Source of the DNA: Armillaria gallica
Taxonomy: Eukaryota > Basidiomycota > Agaricomycetes > Agaricales > Physalacriaceae
Reading direction: 5' to 3'
Assembly (NCBI GenBank): GCA_037576215.1
Contig: JBANDB010000001.1
Span: forward strand, 3,162,001-3,226,000
Length of the DNA: 64,000 bases
The notes beneath the pieces are model-generated. The model had not been told where the DNA came from. It did not search any database and saw only the letters and a program-made list of their open reading frames with translations. Of the stretch, positions 10,617 to 22,294 are shown piece by piece; within the stretch, counting starts at the first letter, position 1; the number at the start of each line of letters is the position of its first letter. The position numbers and the translations under genes were made by a program.

Positions 10617-12481
10617 ATGGAAACTCACCTTAAAGATCCTCAGCGAAAGGAATACCCCGCACCTTTCTTTGACCACGATGCTCTGCAGAACGGAAACGAC
10701 TTTGGCGTCATGTCAGCTTCGATGAACAGTCAGCCCTCACAGTCGATGATGGCAGGATCGCTTTCTCCAAGCCAGTTTGACGTGGAGATGCTCGGTAACC
10801 TGATGTCCCTACAGGGACTTGACAGTCCCCACCAGATGTCGCCGTTATTTCCTTCCCAAGCCCATTTTCGAAGTGCAGATTACCCGAACCAGCGTTTCGT
10901 GACGGATCAGCAGCTAAGGCGCTCCCAGTTTCAGCAGCTACAAGATTTTAATTTACAAAACCAAATACTCCAGCAGCAGGTGACACGCCTTTTTATTGTA
11001 CCTTTCATTCTCAAGAGTTCTAAGTTCTTGTTTTTCTCTTAGGTATCCTTGATTGGTAGCCAAAGTGGTCACACGCATCCTATGTATGAACAGGGGCAAC
11101 AATGTCTCCCCGCTCTAAGTGCGTTATCGTCTGCAGGATTTCGTGGCTGTCTGTCTAAATTCTACCGGTAGTCTCTTCCACAGAATTACACGCAGAGAGA
11201 CAGCCTTTAGAGTTCGTGTCCCCTATGACTCTCAATCATTCAGGTATAATTCAAGGAAGTCATGACGATTCAATGACACTGCCGACGCCTAATCATGCTC
11301 GTGCCCACCAAATCAATGACACACCCCGGGGATTTTCCTCTGCACCCGCGCGCATCGTGTTCCAAAGCAGCCCGTCCCATCTTCCTTATTCCGGTGACCT
11401 TGAGCCGGACGATGATCTTTCACCGTTGACCAGCCCATGGCTTGGGGTCGAACAAAGCAGATTTACGCCTTCCCAACATCTAACAGAATCACGAAAACGT
11501 CTGACTTCTTCTAGTGGCGACGAGTGTCTCTTTCAAACATCGCGAAAAAAGAAGTCACCTACTATACGACCGTATAATGACGGGCCTTCCTCAGTGCGAG
11601 GGATGTCTAATCATCGAGGACCGCATTCCACCAGCTCCACTCCCCTTCTACGATCTACAGGATTAAAGCCTGGCGACATAGTCAATAACGAGTTTTATGG
11701 GGACTCCCTTTCGCCAGTAGATTGGTCTATGCCTCCACCAGCTACCCTTCCTACTATGCAGACAAACTTGATGGCAACCATGCCTACTAATACTCCTTCC
11801 TCGCAAATTGCACCTGTCACCCCTGCAAGTATCATGAGCCTCGGGGAGTTTGCGCGTAGTATCAATCCCCAAGCCAACAACGGGGCTTCCTCAAGTCAAC
11901 CGGGTATCGTTTCATCGGCTTCTCAGTGCAACAAATCTTCGAGAAGAAGCGCAATAAGTTCGCCGGCGCCAAAGATTTGTTCTGGTAGGATTTTTGTTGC
12001 GGTCTTTTTTCTCTTTTTCATCTCGGTTCTAGCGACATCATCTGCGAACGGTGTGACCCCTGGCTTTCAACGGAAAACGACGCACAAAGCCGTGGAACAG
12101 ATGCGCCGAGATTCCTTAAAGACCACGTTCGATGACCTACGTGGACTACTGCCGCCTATTCTTCTTCCATCCGACGACAAATATCCACTGGATGAGCCTG
12201 TTCTTCCGGGTGCCTTACCGCCGCGGGGGCCACCGAAAACAGGCTCGGACTGCCCCAATGAGGGGGCGAGCAAGCTACAGCTGCTGATGTGCGGTAATGA
12301 CTTTATTCGAAAACTGAGGGCACGGCTAGAGAAACGAGACGAAGAAATTGCACGGCTGAGACAGGAAATTGGGAAATTGAGGAACGTGATCATCGATAAT
12401 GGCGGTCATGGATATTTCGAAGAAGGCATCAAACCGGTGGATCTAGATGAGATTGAAGTTATGAACTCTGCTACTAGTTGA
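10617..12481 (+). CDS. Basic helix-loop-helix (leucine zipper) transcription factor
   Basis: Four exons (introns 10980-11042, 11119-11183, 11985-12032), 562 residues. The N-terminal two-thirds are low-complexity Ser/Pro/Gln. The bHLH lies near residues 425-515: the basic region RKTTHKAVEQMRRDSLK keeps the H-x3-E-x3-R pattern for E-box contact, helix 1 is FDDLRGLLP, the loop is unusually long (about 40 residues, Pro-rich), and helix 2 (SKLQLLMCGNDFIRKLRARLE) runs into a heptad helix (RDEEIARLRQEIGKLR). This is a basidiomycete bHLH-zip layout; the regulon is unknown. The start at 10617 was chosen because an upstream in-frame ATG at 10464 would add 51 residues of non-conserved sequence. All frames join cleanly. 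Confidence 0.8.
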
Positions 12482-12763
12482 GGCGGGTGAAGATGAATGC
12501 ATGTAGAGCAGTTCTTGTGGATGATGCAACATCAAACGCACCAGATCCGACTAATCGAGTGGAGAACAGAACTGCATTAACGTGTATTGTATACGGAGCA
12601 TTGACACCGCCAAAAGTAATTTACAGTCAGTAGTAGAATTCCGCGTTTGATACATACATAGTTACAAAGAAGAGGAGTTGCTTTCTAGGTACATTGACAA
12701 GAGACGGAACGAGCAGCAGGGGGTTATGCTATGTAAGTGATACATCGAAGGAATGAACCAATA

Positions 12764-14901
12764 TCAAGAAGTTCCAGACGAAGTGAATAATTTACCGGGT
12801 AAAAACCAATAACGCGGTGAACGAAGGTAAGTAGTACGTGGGCAAACAGGGCGTTCCGGAACTGCAGGAGCTTTAGGAAGAGCTAAACCAGGCCAGTTCT
12901 CCATGAGCGGTGAAGGGGTAAGTTTTCCGAAAGTGAACGCCGTGAAGGGTTCCGGAAGAGAATCGTCTTCGAAACTGGAATCATAAGTATGCCGTGGCGG
13001 GATGACGGGTGGTGATGGGGAAGGGGAACGCGACGGGGAGCGAGACCGTGGAAAAAGGTCGAGGAATCTCGTTTTGGTTTTCTCGCCAAGAAGCTTGAAA
13101 TTCTTTGAGGAGAGGGAGAGAGGAGGAGTCACGTCCTGGTCGGTAGAACCGCTCGAAGAGGGGGTGTTCTGAATGTGCACTAGGGGGTGTGTGTGTATAC
13201 TTGGCGAGGGACTGTCTGAACGTCCCTCCGTAGCGATCTCGAAGAAACTCCTTGTCGAAGAGTACTTCGAATTGAGCGATATATCTGTCCCGGAGTAGAC
13301 CGAGGGTGAAGACATGGCCTTATCGTCATATGAAAAGAGTCCAAAATCACAGATTCCGGCATCTCGGATAGTTTGGAAGAAGGCGACGCTGCGCTGGCGA
13401 GGAAGAATGATGAATCGTAAGGATCATACTCAACCGCAGTCTGCATGACGGACGACGCAGTCGTGAACGACTTCATGCTCGGACTGGGGTTGTTGTAGTG
13501 TTGTGGGCGACAGAAGTTGGTGTTGATAGTGAGCGGTACTTTCTGGCGCGACCGTACATCATGGATATGAGCTCTGCCCCCAAAGCTGTGGTCGATGCTA
13601 TTCGGTGTTTTGGGAAAGGAGCACGCAGAGCCGGAGTTGCACGGGGATAAGAGGGAGCGTGACGAAGCAGGGGTCCGCGGTCTGACAAACAAAGACCTCA
13701 TGTCAACGCTGTCCATCTCCCACATAGCCTGACATGCAGCGTCTTGTGTCCAAGACTGACCGTAATTGGACTCAGCTGTCGTGGATGGGCTGGCAAAGAT
13801 GATATCTGAGTCGGTATCCGAGCTCCAGTGAGACTTGAGTTCTGCGTGGTGAGAGTTGACTGGTGGCAGCTCCTTCGACGAGTCCGAGTCGATATCCATA
13901 TCGGCTTCCCAAGGGCAACGAGCCATGCTGCCCTCGAAGATAGCACCCTCTGAATAGAACGACGAAATGTCCTCAATGAGCTGACGCAACTCTGCCAGCG
14001 TCAAGCGCTCCCGCCAGTCGATATCAAGCATTCGTACTAAGACGCTGTTGATCTCCTGCGAAATGGGAAGCACCGTGGGTAGGAACCCTTGGGGGTCACG
14101 GAGGTACGCCTGAAAAGTCGGGTCTGACGCTGTCGCAGACTTCCACGGATTCCGGCCTGTAGCCAAGTTCAACAAAATGATACCCAACGACCAGATATCA
14201 TTGGCCATGGGCGAGTAGGTCCCAGAAAGGGCAAAATCTCCGCCCTGACATTCTGTGAACCGCAGACAACTTATCAGCGACAGGACAATGGCCTAATAAG
14301 AGTGAAACATACCTGGACTCATGTGGTACACGCTCCCTGTCCTGAACTCTGTGCTAACCTTATCCGTAGTAGCGAGGCCGAAATCTGTGATGGCTATACG
14401 TAGGCCATCGTCGAAGCACAGTACGTTTTCGGGCTTCAGATCGCGGTGATAGATGCCAAGAGAATGGCAGTACTCGACGGCGTCGAGGAGCTGAAGGAAA
14501 ACATGTTTTATGAGATGGTCCCGCCCCAAGTAACGACAGTTGTTAAGAATCTGGGAGAAGAGGTCGTGGTCGGGGGCGTAGTCCATAATGATGTAGGTGT
14601 ATTTGTGGTCTTCAACAACACGATGCAGAGAAACGACGTTAGGATGAGCGCTGGCAATTTGGTGGAGGGTAATTTCTCGGATGTGGAGTTGTCGTTGGCG
14701 GGATGAATGAAGGCTCGAGTGCATGAGACATTTCACAGCGTAAGATTTTGGGGAGGAGGTAAAGGTATCCTCTGCACGGTAGACGACACCATAACCTCCA
14801 ACTCCGAGGACCTCGACGAGTTCTAATGTGCCTTCGTCTATGAGAGTGCCCAGGGCTGGGTGGTTGGAGGAGGAAACGGAGGGCGTGGTCTTTGAAGGCA
14901 T
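12764..14901 (-). CDS. Ser/Thr protein kinase, Ran1/Pat1-like
   Basis: ATG at 14901. The kinase domain fills about residues 20-300: glycine loop GVGGYGVVYRA, catalytic Lys in YAVKCL, HRDLKPEN, DFGLATT, the activation segment ending SVYHMSPECQGGDFA (joined by intron 14253-14312), and NDIWSLGIILLNLATGRNPW. This is the Ran1/Pat1/Ksp1 group of fungal kinases, which in fission yeast restrains meiosis and in other fungi responds to nutrients. A long Ser/Pro-rich tail follows. Near 13320-13430 the tail changes frame: either a 41-nt intron (13389-13429) is removed, giving 678 residues, or one T has been lost from the run at 13333-13336, which would give the smoother junction ESVILDSFSYDDKAM. The catalytic domain is unaffected. 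Confidence 0.85.
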
Positions 14902-16237
14902 AAGTTTCGTTGAAGTCTGGAGACAAGGGGATGCGCGGTCAGCACCTAACGCATAACGAACTGAAGGAGCCCGTATATAAAGGAAGAAAAAGGCGAACTT
15001 TGGTCAAACGTGACAGACACTCCTTTGGAGCGTGGAGGGCATGAGGTGCTGTGGCAATTACTTACCCGACGCGCGGTCAGAGGCAGGCGATGTGATGGTA
15101 GTGAAGCTTCACGTCGAAACCTGTCGCAGATGTTTCGCGGACGTGGACGACAGTGGGGGAGGGGGAGGGGCGAAACCTAACCAAGCCGGTCGGTGTCCTG
15201 CATATGAGTTATGCTGAATGAATATATTACTGCCGAGCCGGAGAGATATGATCGTTTTTGTATAGATCTAAATGCGTCCTGCGGAAAGTACCAGGATTAG
15301 ACGAAAAAGTGAATCAAGCCCCACATCTGGAAAATTCTGGCGATCATCGCAGCGATCATGGAGCAAAGGCACGGAAAGTCGGTAATGAGGTACCGAAACG
15401 ACGTGTTTAACCTGCAGAGCTTGTCCGGACAAGACGACAAATACGGATCATGCTCCCAACGTGCTGGTGGTAATTTGTATGATGAGTCAAGGACTAAATT
15501 TTAGACGTGTCGGAGTCAGTGACGGGGCACAGGGGCTTGACATGGTCGTTAGTACGCACTGAAAACGACTGCAATCGTCTGAAGAGCACGAGCGGTTCTC
15601 GTGCCAGTGCAGAGTGACAGCGAGCATCAGACAAAGACCAACTCCATGAGGCAGCATAGCATCTTGAACAACACAAAGTCCGAACCAAGAGGAGCATCAA
15701 AGCCCTGACGCTGGGCATGACAGCTCCATTAAAAACTAAGGTGTAGATTAAAGTAATTTTGGTTTAGGAGGATGGGCGGGCAGGGCTTATCATCTAAATG
15801 TCATAGGTGATTAGAGTAATAACAACAGCGGCAGACCATGGCCTACAAATTCGACAATAAAGGATTCAGAACTTCTCCTTTATTAACCGCCAAGTATCGC
15901 TTCGCCGACCATTGTTCGAGGCATTTACATTGTCCCGGACCAATGGCAGGATCCGATCCATTCATATGGTGGTCGTGTCCTAAAAAGGTGAAAACAGGGA
16001 TATTATCACGTGATGGCACCGCGTCTCTGACGCGCCTGCAGTGTTGCGACTTATTTGGTCGCCACGTGGGTGTTCCTTAAATCGAACTGAGATTCAACTT
16101 TCTTCCTTGTCTTCGTCAATCATCGTTGGCATCGTTCGCGATATCGTCTGTTGTTTATCGACCTTCACAGCGCCCAGCGACATCTCTTTCCTCCTTCACG
16201 TTGCGCACAGCAGTTCCCTACCTCCTCATCGATAGCA
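14902..16237. other. Divergent intergenic region between kinase and KEN-box gene
   Basis: TATATA at 14974-14979 lies about 75 bp upstream of the kinase ATG and could be its TATA element. The remainder shows no ORF with domain content, no tandem repeat and no RNA gene that I can recognise. Confidence 0.4.
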
Positions 16238-17179
16238 ATGGCTGCACGCTCCTTCACCATCTTCCAGGACGTTCCGTCATTACCGAAGGCACCGGCCTTG
16301 AAGCCTACGACCTCAATTCTCTCATCCACTACTGCGACGAATATTGACAAGGTTACCACACTTTCCAGTCTGTCCGCAGAAGCGGACAAGGAAAATCTCG
16401 ACCCGTTGACTGGCGAGCGAGTCAATGCTGGCTCTAATTGCACGGGCAAGAAGCGCAAGAGCACTACGTCGTCTTCCAAGGCCCTTGCCTGCATCGAGGT
16501 GAAAAAGCCCAAGGAAGACCCGGAGCCTCAGTTGAAGAAGCGCAAGTCGTCTGCATCTTCAGTGAAGAAGGTGAAGGGAAGGAGAGAAGGGAAAGGTCCT
16601 ACTTCGACTCGTAAGACAGGCAAGAAATTGCGTGCAGCTTCGCCCTTGCCTCCAGTTGAGGAAGAGGTCGCCGAAAATGTCGTCCCAGAGGGTAACGACG
16701 CTGCTCCAACACCGCCATTGACGCAAGCTGAGATTGACGCCAAGTGCTATGAGCTCACTGTCAAGCCTCTCGCAGACGTCTCCCAAGCTTTCGAGCAGGC
16801 TCCGGGTGTTGAAGAGTGGTTCGCGGATGTCCCAGAAGACGACCTTGAGTCTAAGGTTCAGTTCGTTAAGGTGCGTCCCCTGCCTCCCCGTGGTTTTTTG
16901 TCACTAAATCCAACTTTTGTTGCGTAGGAGACATCCCAGGAACCCGAGCTACGCGATTTTTTCACTCCTGCCCATTTGGGTTATGCCAGCGCCGGCTCTA
17001 GTCGACCTTCCTCCACCGTCAGCTCTCAAGAACCAAAAGTGTTCACTACTCCCGATCGCAAACAAATTTATCACGCATTTACCTTCGCGTCACCCTCGCC
17101 CCGACGCCCTGCTAAAAATACCAGGTCAACATCTGTTCCGCGACTCGTCATTTCGAGCCCCGCCAAGACACAATCATAA
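16238..17179 (+). CDS. Hypothetical basic nuclear protein with KEN box
   Basis: Two exons (intron 16871-16927), 294 residues, ATG at 16238 (MAARSFTIFQDV). No catalytic domain is recognised. It has a KEN box in the context ADKENLDPLTGERV (about residue 50), several Lys/Arg-rich patches that resemble nuclear localisation signals (KKRKS, KKVKGRREGK), an acidic conserved block (GVEEWFADVPEDDLES) and a Ser/Pro-rich tail ending PRLVISSPAKTQS with possible CDK sites (SPSPRR). KEN boxes are degrons for the anaphase-promoting complex with Cdh1, so a cell-cycle-regulated nuclear protein is a reasonable inference, not proven. I recognise the general pattern from Agaricomycete hypothetical proteins but cannot name a function. 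Confidence 0.7.
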
Positions 17180-17810
17180 TGGTCGTCTTCTGTCAGCATA
17201 TCATTTATATATCCATCTACAGGCATCATACGCGTACATTTTTGCTATCGATCAACATATTTGTATTGCATCATTTCCAACTGCCATCCTCATCATCTTG
17301 CCCGTCCATCTATAATCTCATTCATCGCATATACATTGGTTTATATCATTATCTATCAGCTTTCTTCATCTCATCGTACTGCATCGTTCTGCTTTGTTCC
17401 CCACATTTCTGTAGATCCGAAATCACGTTCTGGCGTATTGGTGAACGGTCTTGAGTAAGACACTAAGAATTCTTTGGATGTTGATTGGTGTGTTAGCCCT
17501 CTTCAACTCTTCATGGTCTTCACTATTTGTATTTTTAGTGTAAGTCCATGCCTTCGAAGTATTGTTGAATTTGCCGGCATCAATCGAAGCCAGATATGAT
17601 GGCCTCGGCGTATCAAACTCAATTCCAGAAGCTTAAGCTTGTTGAGGAGATGCCGAGGCGAATTACGGCCAGCTCTTATCTATGCAACAGTGTGGAGGAC
17701 TAAAGGAGCATATGCGCCCCAGATAACGAACTTTTTGGGAGACCGTGCCATGGCTGTATAAATATTCGTGAGATCATGTGGGGTGTTGCTGCATCCTTCT
17801 TGTCATCGCG
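17180..17810. other. 3' flank and promoter interval, pyrimidine-rich
   Basis: The first 250 bp are strongly C/T/A-rich with repeated CATC/TTCATC steps, as in a long 3' UTR. No gene or structured element is seen before the permease ATG at 17811. Confidence 0.4.
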
Positions 17811-20219
17811 ATGGGCATTCTCAAGAGACTCGAAGTTCCTCACGAACAGGGCTTAACGAATCGCGAGCTATTTCTGACCGTGAGTGGCGTTGTCAGGATA
17901 GATTTTGCGCCTCGTAATCCTTTGGATGTAGAATGAGGATTTGTCGCCGGTCCCTCCAGAAAAACGGACATGGAAGAGTATCAATTTTGTCGCATTGTGG
18001 GTCCTAGTATGCACCTTTTGCACTGATCGTTTAATGACGGAGGTTCTTGACAGCTGGATTGCGGATAGTTTCAACATCAACACGTACGATCTTGCTTCTT
18101 TCCTTAACTTCAGGACTAACGTGCATATCAAATACAGATGGATGATCGTTTCGTCGATGGTGCAGAGCAAATTGTCGTGGTGGCAGGCCTGGATCTGTGT
18201 TTGGATCGGGTATGGTGTTGTCGCGCCTTTATAGTTTTGAACGCTCGGCCTGGTGCGAAGTTTCATGTTACATTCCCTGTGGTGGCACGTACGAGCTTTG
18301 GACTTTATGGGAGCTTGTGGTGCACATTTAATCGCGGTGCTATGGCATGGTACGTCAAGCGATAATAGTGCGAACCTTGTTGCTGTGCCTGATTCTCCTA
18401 TAGTATCTGGTACGGGGTGCAAGCAAGTATTGGTGGAACCTGCGTTCTGGTCATGTTAAGGGCGATGTGGCCTGGTGTTAACAATATACGTAGGTGCTGA
18501 ACTCTGTCAAAGGCTAGTTCTGATGCTACTCTCTTCTAGCCAACCATCTTCCTGCTTCGTCCGGAACAACGACCAAAGACTTCATGTGTTTCTTTTTGTT
18601 CTGGCTCATATCGTTGCCAGCCATCTGGTTCCCCATCCACCAAATGTATGTCTCTGGCTTATTCCCGCGGTTATGGACCTCTTGCCTAACAACAAATTTG
18701 TAGACGACACCTCTTTACACTCAAGGCCATTGTTGCCCCCACTGCAGGAATCACATTCTTCATCTGGTGTATCGTTAAAGCCAAGGGTATCGGTCCTATC
18801 ATGTCCCAACCGTCCCAAATCCACGGGTCTGAGCTGGCCTGGGAGATGGTTATAAGCCTTATGTCGTGCATCAGTAACATGGCTACGCTCGTCACAAACG
18901 CGCCTGACTTTGCTTCGCGCGCAAAGAGTCCATCAGCAGCACTACTGCCGCAACTAATTTCAGTACCTCTCACATTTTCTCTAGTTAGCTTTATAGGCAT
19001 TGTCGTCAGCTCTTCATCACAGACAATATTCGGGGAGGCTATCTGGTCGCCTATCGATCTTCTTGGACGTTTCCTTGACGATGCTCCATCTAGTGCCACA
19101 CGATTTGGTGTACGTCCTATAACTATTTACTAGCAGATGCTCATCTGCATGGCAGGTTTGGTTTATTTCGGCGTCATTTATCATCGCGCAGGTGGGTTTT
19201 CTGGTCGATCAAGTTCCGCTAAATTTGAGCGCTCCTTCCGCAGCTCGGGTGCGTTCATGGATGAGTAATATTGCCTCCTCTTTGCTGATACATTCGAAGG
19301 ACCAATATTTCCGCAAACTCCATAAGCGCTGGCTGTGACCTTACTGCACTCTTTCCGCGATATATTGTGCGTTCAAGTTCGGTACCGAGGTCCCAGTCAT
19401 TTGGAGGACTCACTTCTCTTGGTAGAACATCCGGAGAGGAGGCTATGTAGCCGCCATCGTTGGGATTTGCATGCTCCCGTGGAATCGTAGGTCCCATGCG
19501 AATACTTATGACTATGACCTGACCAAGATGCCCCTTTCAGTCCTGAAAGATAGCAATAGTTTCACTTCATATCTCTCAGCCTACTCGGTCTTCCTAAGCT
19601 CGATAGCGGGTGTAATGGTACGCCTTCTCTTTCTCCCCCATCCGTATTCTGATCGAGATGAGCAGATCACGGAATACTACGTAGTTCGAAAAGGGCACTA
19701 TCGCGTCTCGGACCTTTACCATTCAGGCAAGGAAGGGTGGTATTATTATACCTTCGGGATCAACTTGCGGTAAATCATGAATATCTTGTATAGATGAGAT
19801 TTGAATCAGGCGATTTCGATGCAGTGCGTATGCCGCTTATATTGCGGGAATTTTGATCAATGTATGTCTCTCGATCATTATGTTCCGATGCGCTCATGAT
19901 GTGAATGTATAGGTCGTGGGGTTTGCCGGAGCAAGTAAGTCGTCTCGGTAATCCCGGAATCGCGCCATTTGTATTGACGATTCATTTGGTCATCAGCGGG
20001 AAGAAATGTTCCAATTACGGCCACAAGAATATACGATATGTCCTTCTTTACCGGCTTTGGTGTCTCCTCTTTATTTACTGGGGTCTCAATCGCGTCTTCC
20101 CTGCAATCGGCGCGGCTTCGTCGTTCGAAGAAGTGGATGTTTCTGAAGAAGACGACCACTCAGAGATTGTCTCCCAAGATTTGGCAGATAACGAAGACAT
20201 TAAAGTCTATAAAGCGTAA
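17811..20219 (+). CDS. NCS1 family permease (uracil/allantoin/thiamine type), frame broken twice
   Basis: About 16 exons. After splicing the sequence follows fungal Fur-type NCS1 transporters: NEDLSPVPPEKRTWKSINF, FVAFWIADSFNINTW, WWQAWICVWIGY, IVLNARPGAKFH, SLWCTFNRGAMACIWYGVQ, ISLPAIWFPIHQIRHLF, MSCISNMATLVTNAPDFA, SGCDL-like AGCDLTALFPRYI, RRGGYVAAIVGICMLPWN and YYVVRKGHYRVSDLY. Twelve membrane helices are expected; the plasma-membrane substrate would be a nucleobase or related compound with H+ symport. One exon is only 5 nt (19244-19248). Two one-base losses break the frame: in the T run at 18228-18230 (VVAP/FIVLN) and at 20074-20076 (GVSSL/YWGLNRVF). Either it is a recent pseudogene or these are homopolymer assembly errors; the rest of the coding sequence is well preserved. 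Confidence 0.85.
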
Positions 20220-20304
20220 ACTATCTGTACCTCTTGTCGGTTTTCTATCTGGTCTATACCCTATCTACACACATGGGTACCGTATACAAATGCCAAATAC
20301 CACA

Positions 20305-22294
20305 TTATACACAGTCAACGACCGGCAAAGCGTCAAAACTCCCGGATTCTGGGACCGCTTTTCGTTTCCCCTTCGTATCCTCGGCGTAATTTTCATAAAA
20401 GTTGCTCTCGTTGTCACCGTCGCTACCAGCGTAGTCTGCGTCTTCGCTGCCATGTCTTCCGGGCCCATCCCAGAAATGGAATGCCGTGCTGTGAACACCA
20501 TAGGATGCTGGGACTACCTCGAGTAGATCTCCTCTCGCAATTTCAATTGCAGGGATTTCTGACGCGGGCAAGCCGATCAGGTAGGCTAGCAGACAACGAA
20601 TGACAGAAGCGTGTCCAATGATAAGAAGATCCTCTCGCTCACGCTCCAACTCGATAAGGATAGGTTCCAGTCGTACTATAAAAGGTATGATGAGCATATT
20701 TACGCATTTCCATGGTAACCACATTTACTTACCACTGAGGTCATGATAGCTCTCCGCCCTAGGAGCCCGAAACGCATAAGGATCTTTGACAAAGCGCTCC
20801 CAATCTTGTGGGTAATATTTTCGAGCTTGGTCAGGAGACAGCCCGTCCCAAATACCAGGGTTTATCTCAGACATTTGCGGCTTTTCGATAACTTTCACAT
20901 TCAGCGCAGGCGCATATATCGATGTCGACTTTGTAACGTTGTGACCGGGAGCTGGCTCGGCGGGTGTACCTGGTATTCTTTCGACACTTTGAGAATGAGT
21001 TAACTGAAGATTATTTAGGAAGGGCCAGGCGGTGTGATGGGCGCGGCGCCTCGTTGACGTCCAGATCTACCAAATTCGGCGATTGAGATCCAGGTTGATT
21101 CATTAAATAACAAAGGAGCGTACCACAAGCCTAGAAGAGTTTGGGTCAAGACCGCGCTGCTCGAGCGATTTTGCTCGGCGTTTTATGACAAATTCTTTGA
21201 GTTTCTCGGCATATTCCCAGCCGGCTGGGGACAAGTCCGAATCCGCCTTGTACGAATGTTCGATTAAAGATTGCCCGGACTAAAGATGAAAAGATTACGT
21301 AGGAATACAGAGAGAGAAAGAAAACGGGCGCACTCGAGCAAAGTAGATCGTCCTATATCTGTTGTGTATATTCATGAGGAAGAATACGATTCGAGACTGA
21401 AGATAGCCCTTGATGTTCTAGACAGCCGTAACAAGTGAGTCTCGACAAGAGCCCAGATAACATCACACTCACGTTGACCATTATCTTTTCTCCGACCTGT
21501 AGCGCATATAAGATGTAAATGGTGAAAACAAATATTCAAGGCTCACGTTCAGAATCCGTATATACGGCCACGTTGTCTCTTCTACAGGCTCGTAGTACTT
21601 CTCGTGGTCATTAATTCGTGTGTAATAATCTCGTACAGCCTTGTCCTGGTCCCATCCACGATACTGATTCGAAATAAGGGCCAAAAAGGTACCAACAGAG
21701 TAGTAGAACGTACGTCTGGCGAAGAAATCTTGACGCTTCGAATATTGTTCTCAATGATCTCCTTGTTGTCGCATAGAGATTCTATACAAAATAGTTTAGG
21801 ATATACCCACAATTGAAAGGCCAGCTACTCGCCAAGAATAACGACATGAATTCCAGCTTTGTCGAATTTCTCGGCTAAGGCCTGTCTGGCAGCGCGGCTA
21901 CCGTTGTTCGCATCGTAGATCACGACCTGACCGGTCTCGAAGAAGTTCCATATAAGCTTTTCACAGCCATCGGAAACCTTCTTGCGAAGCGCGATGGTCT
22001 CAGGGCTCTTCTCGCCTACACGATATACCGTGAAATCACGATTCCAATTACAAGTTGGCGGACGTTACCCAATGTGAAGTAATCGGGCGGCAGCCGCTGA
22101 GCACCTCCCAAGGTCTTCCTTCGATAATCTCCTAGGGATACTACCTGTGTCTTGACTCCCATCCATCGCAGATATCGCTCCAAAGCCCGGGATATATGCG
22201 TCTTGCCCCGTGCTGGTAAGCCGACGGTGATGACCAGGATCTTTCCGGCATGAAAGAGAAGACCAGAGGCGGTGGTATACAAAGGTGCTGCCAT
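20305..22294 (-). CDS. 6-phosphofructo-2-kinase with degenerate fructose-2,6-bisphosphatase domain
   Basis: Nine exons, ATG at 22294. The kinase half has the P-loop GLPARGKTHISRAL, the substrate motif LGDYRRK, VVIYDANNGSRAAR and SLCDNKEIIENNI. The C-terminal half is phosphoglycerate-mutase-like, but the catalytic RHGE motif is RSGQ (codons 21334-21336 and 21271-21279, split by intron 21280-21333): the phosphohistidine residue is Ser. Other phosphatase features remain (RAESYHDLS, IIGHASVIRCLLAYL). Known: yeast Pfk26 also has Ser in this position and is essentially a kinase only. Inferred: this enzyme makes fructose-2,6-bisphosphate without hydrolysing it. Intron 21782-21832 starts with GC. An insertion of about 40 mostly polar residues lies between FLNN and VIEKPQMSEI. 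The stop is 85 bp from the convergent permease stop. Confidence 0.9.

Noticed and set aside
17868..18422. 184-codon minus-strand open frame
   Set aside because: It lies entirely across exons of the NCS1 permease, whose conserved blocks are on the plus strand; it is a shadow.
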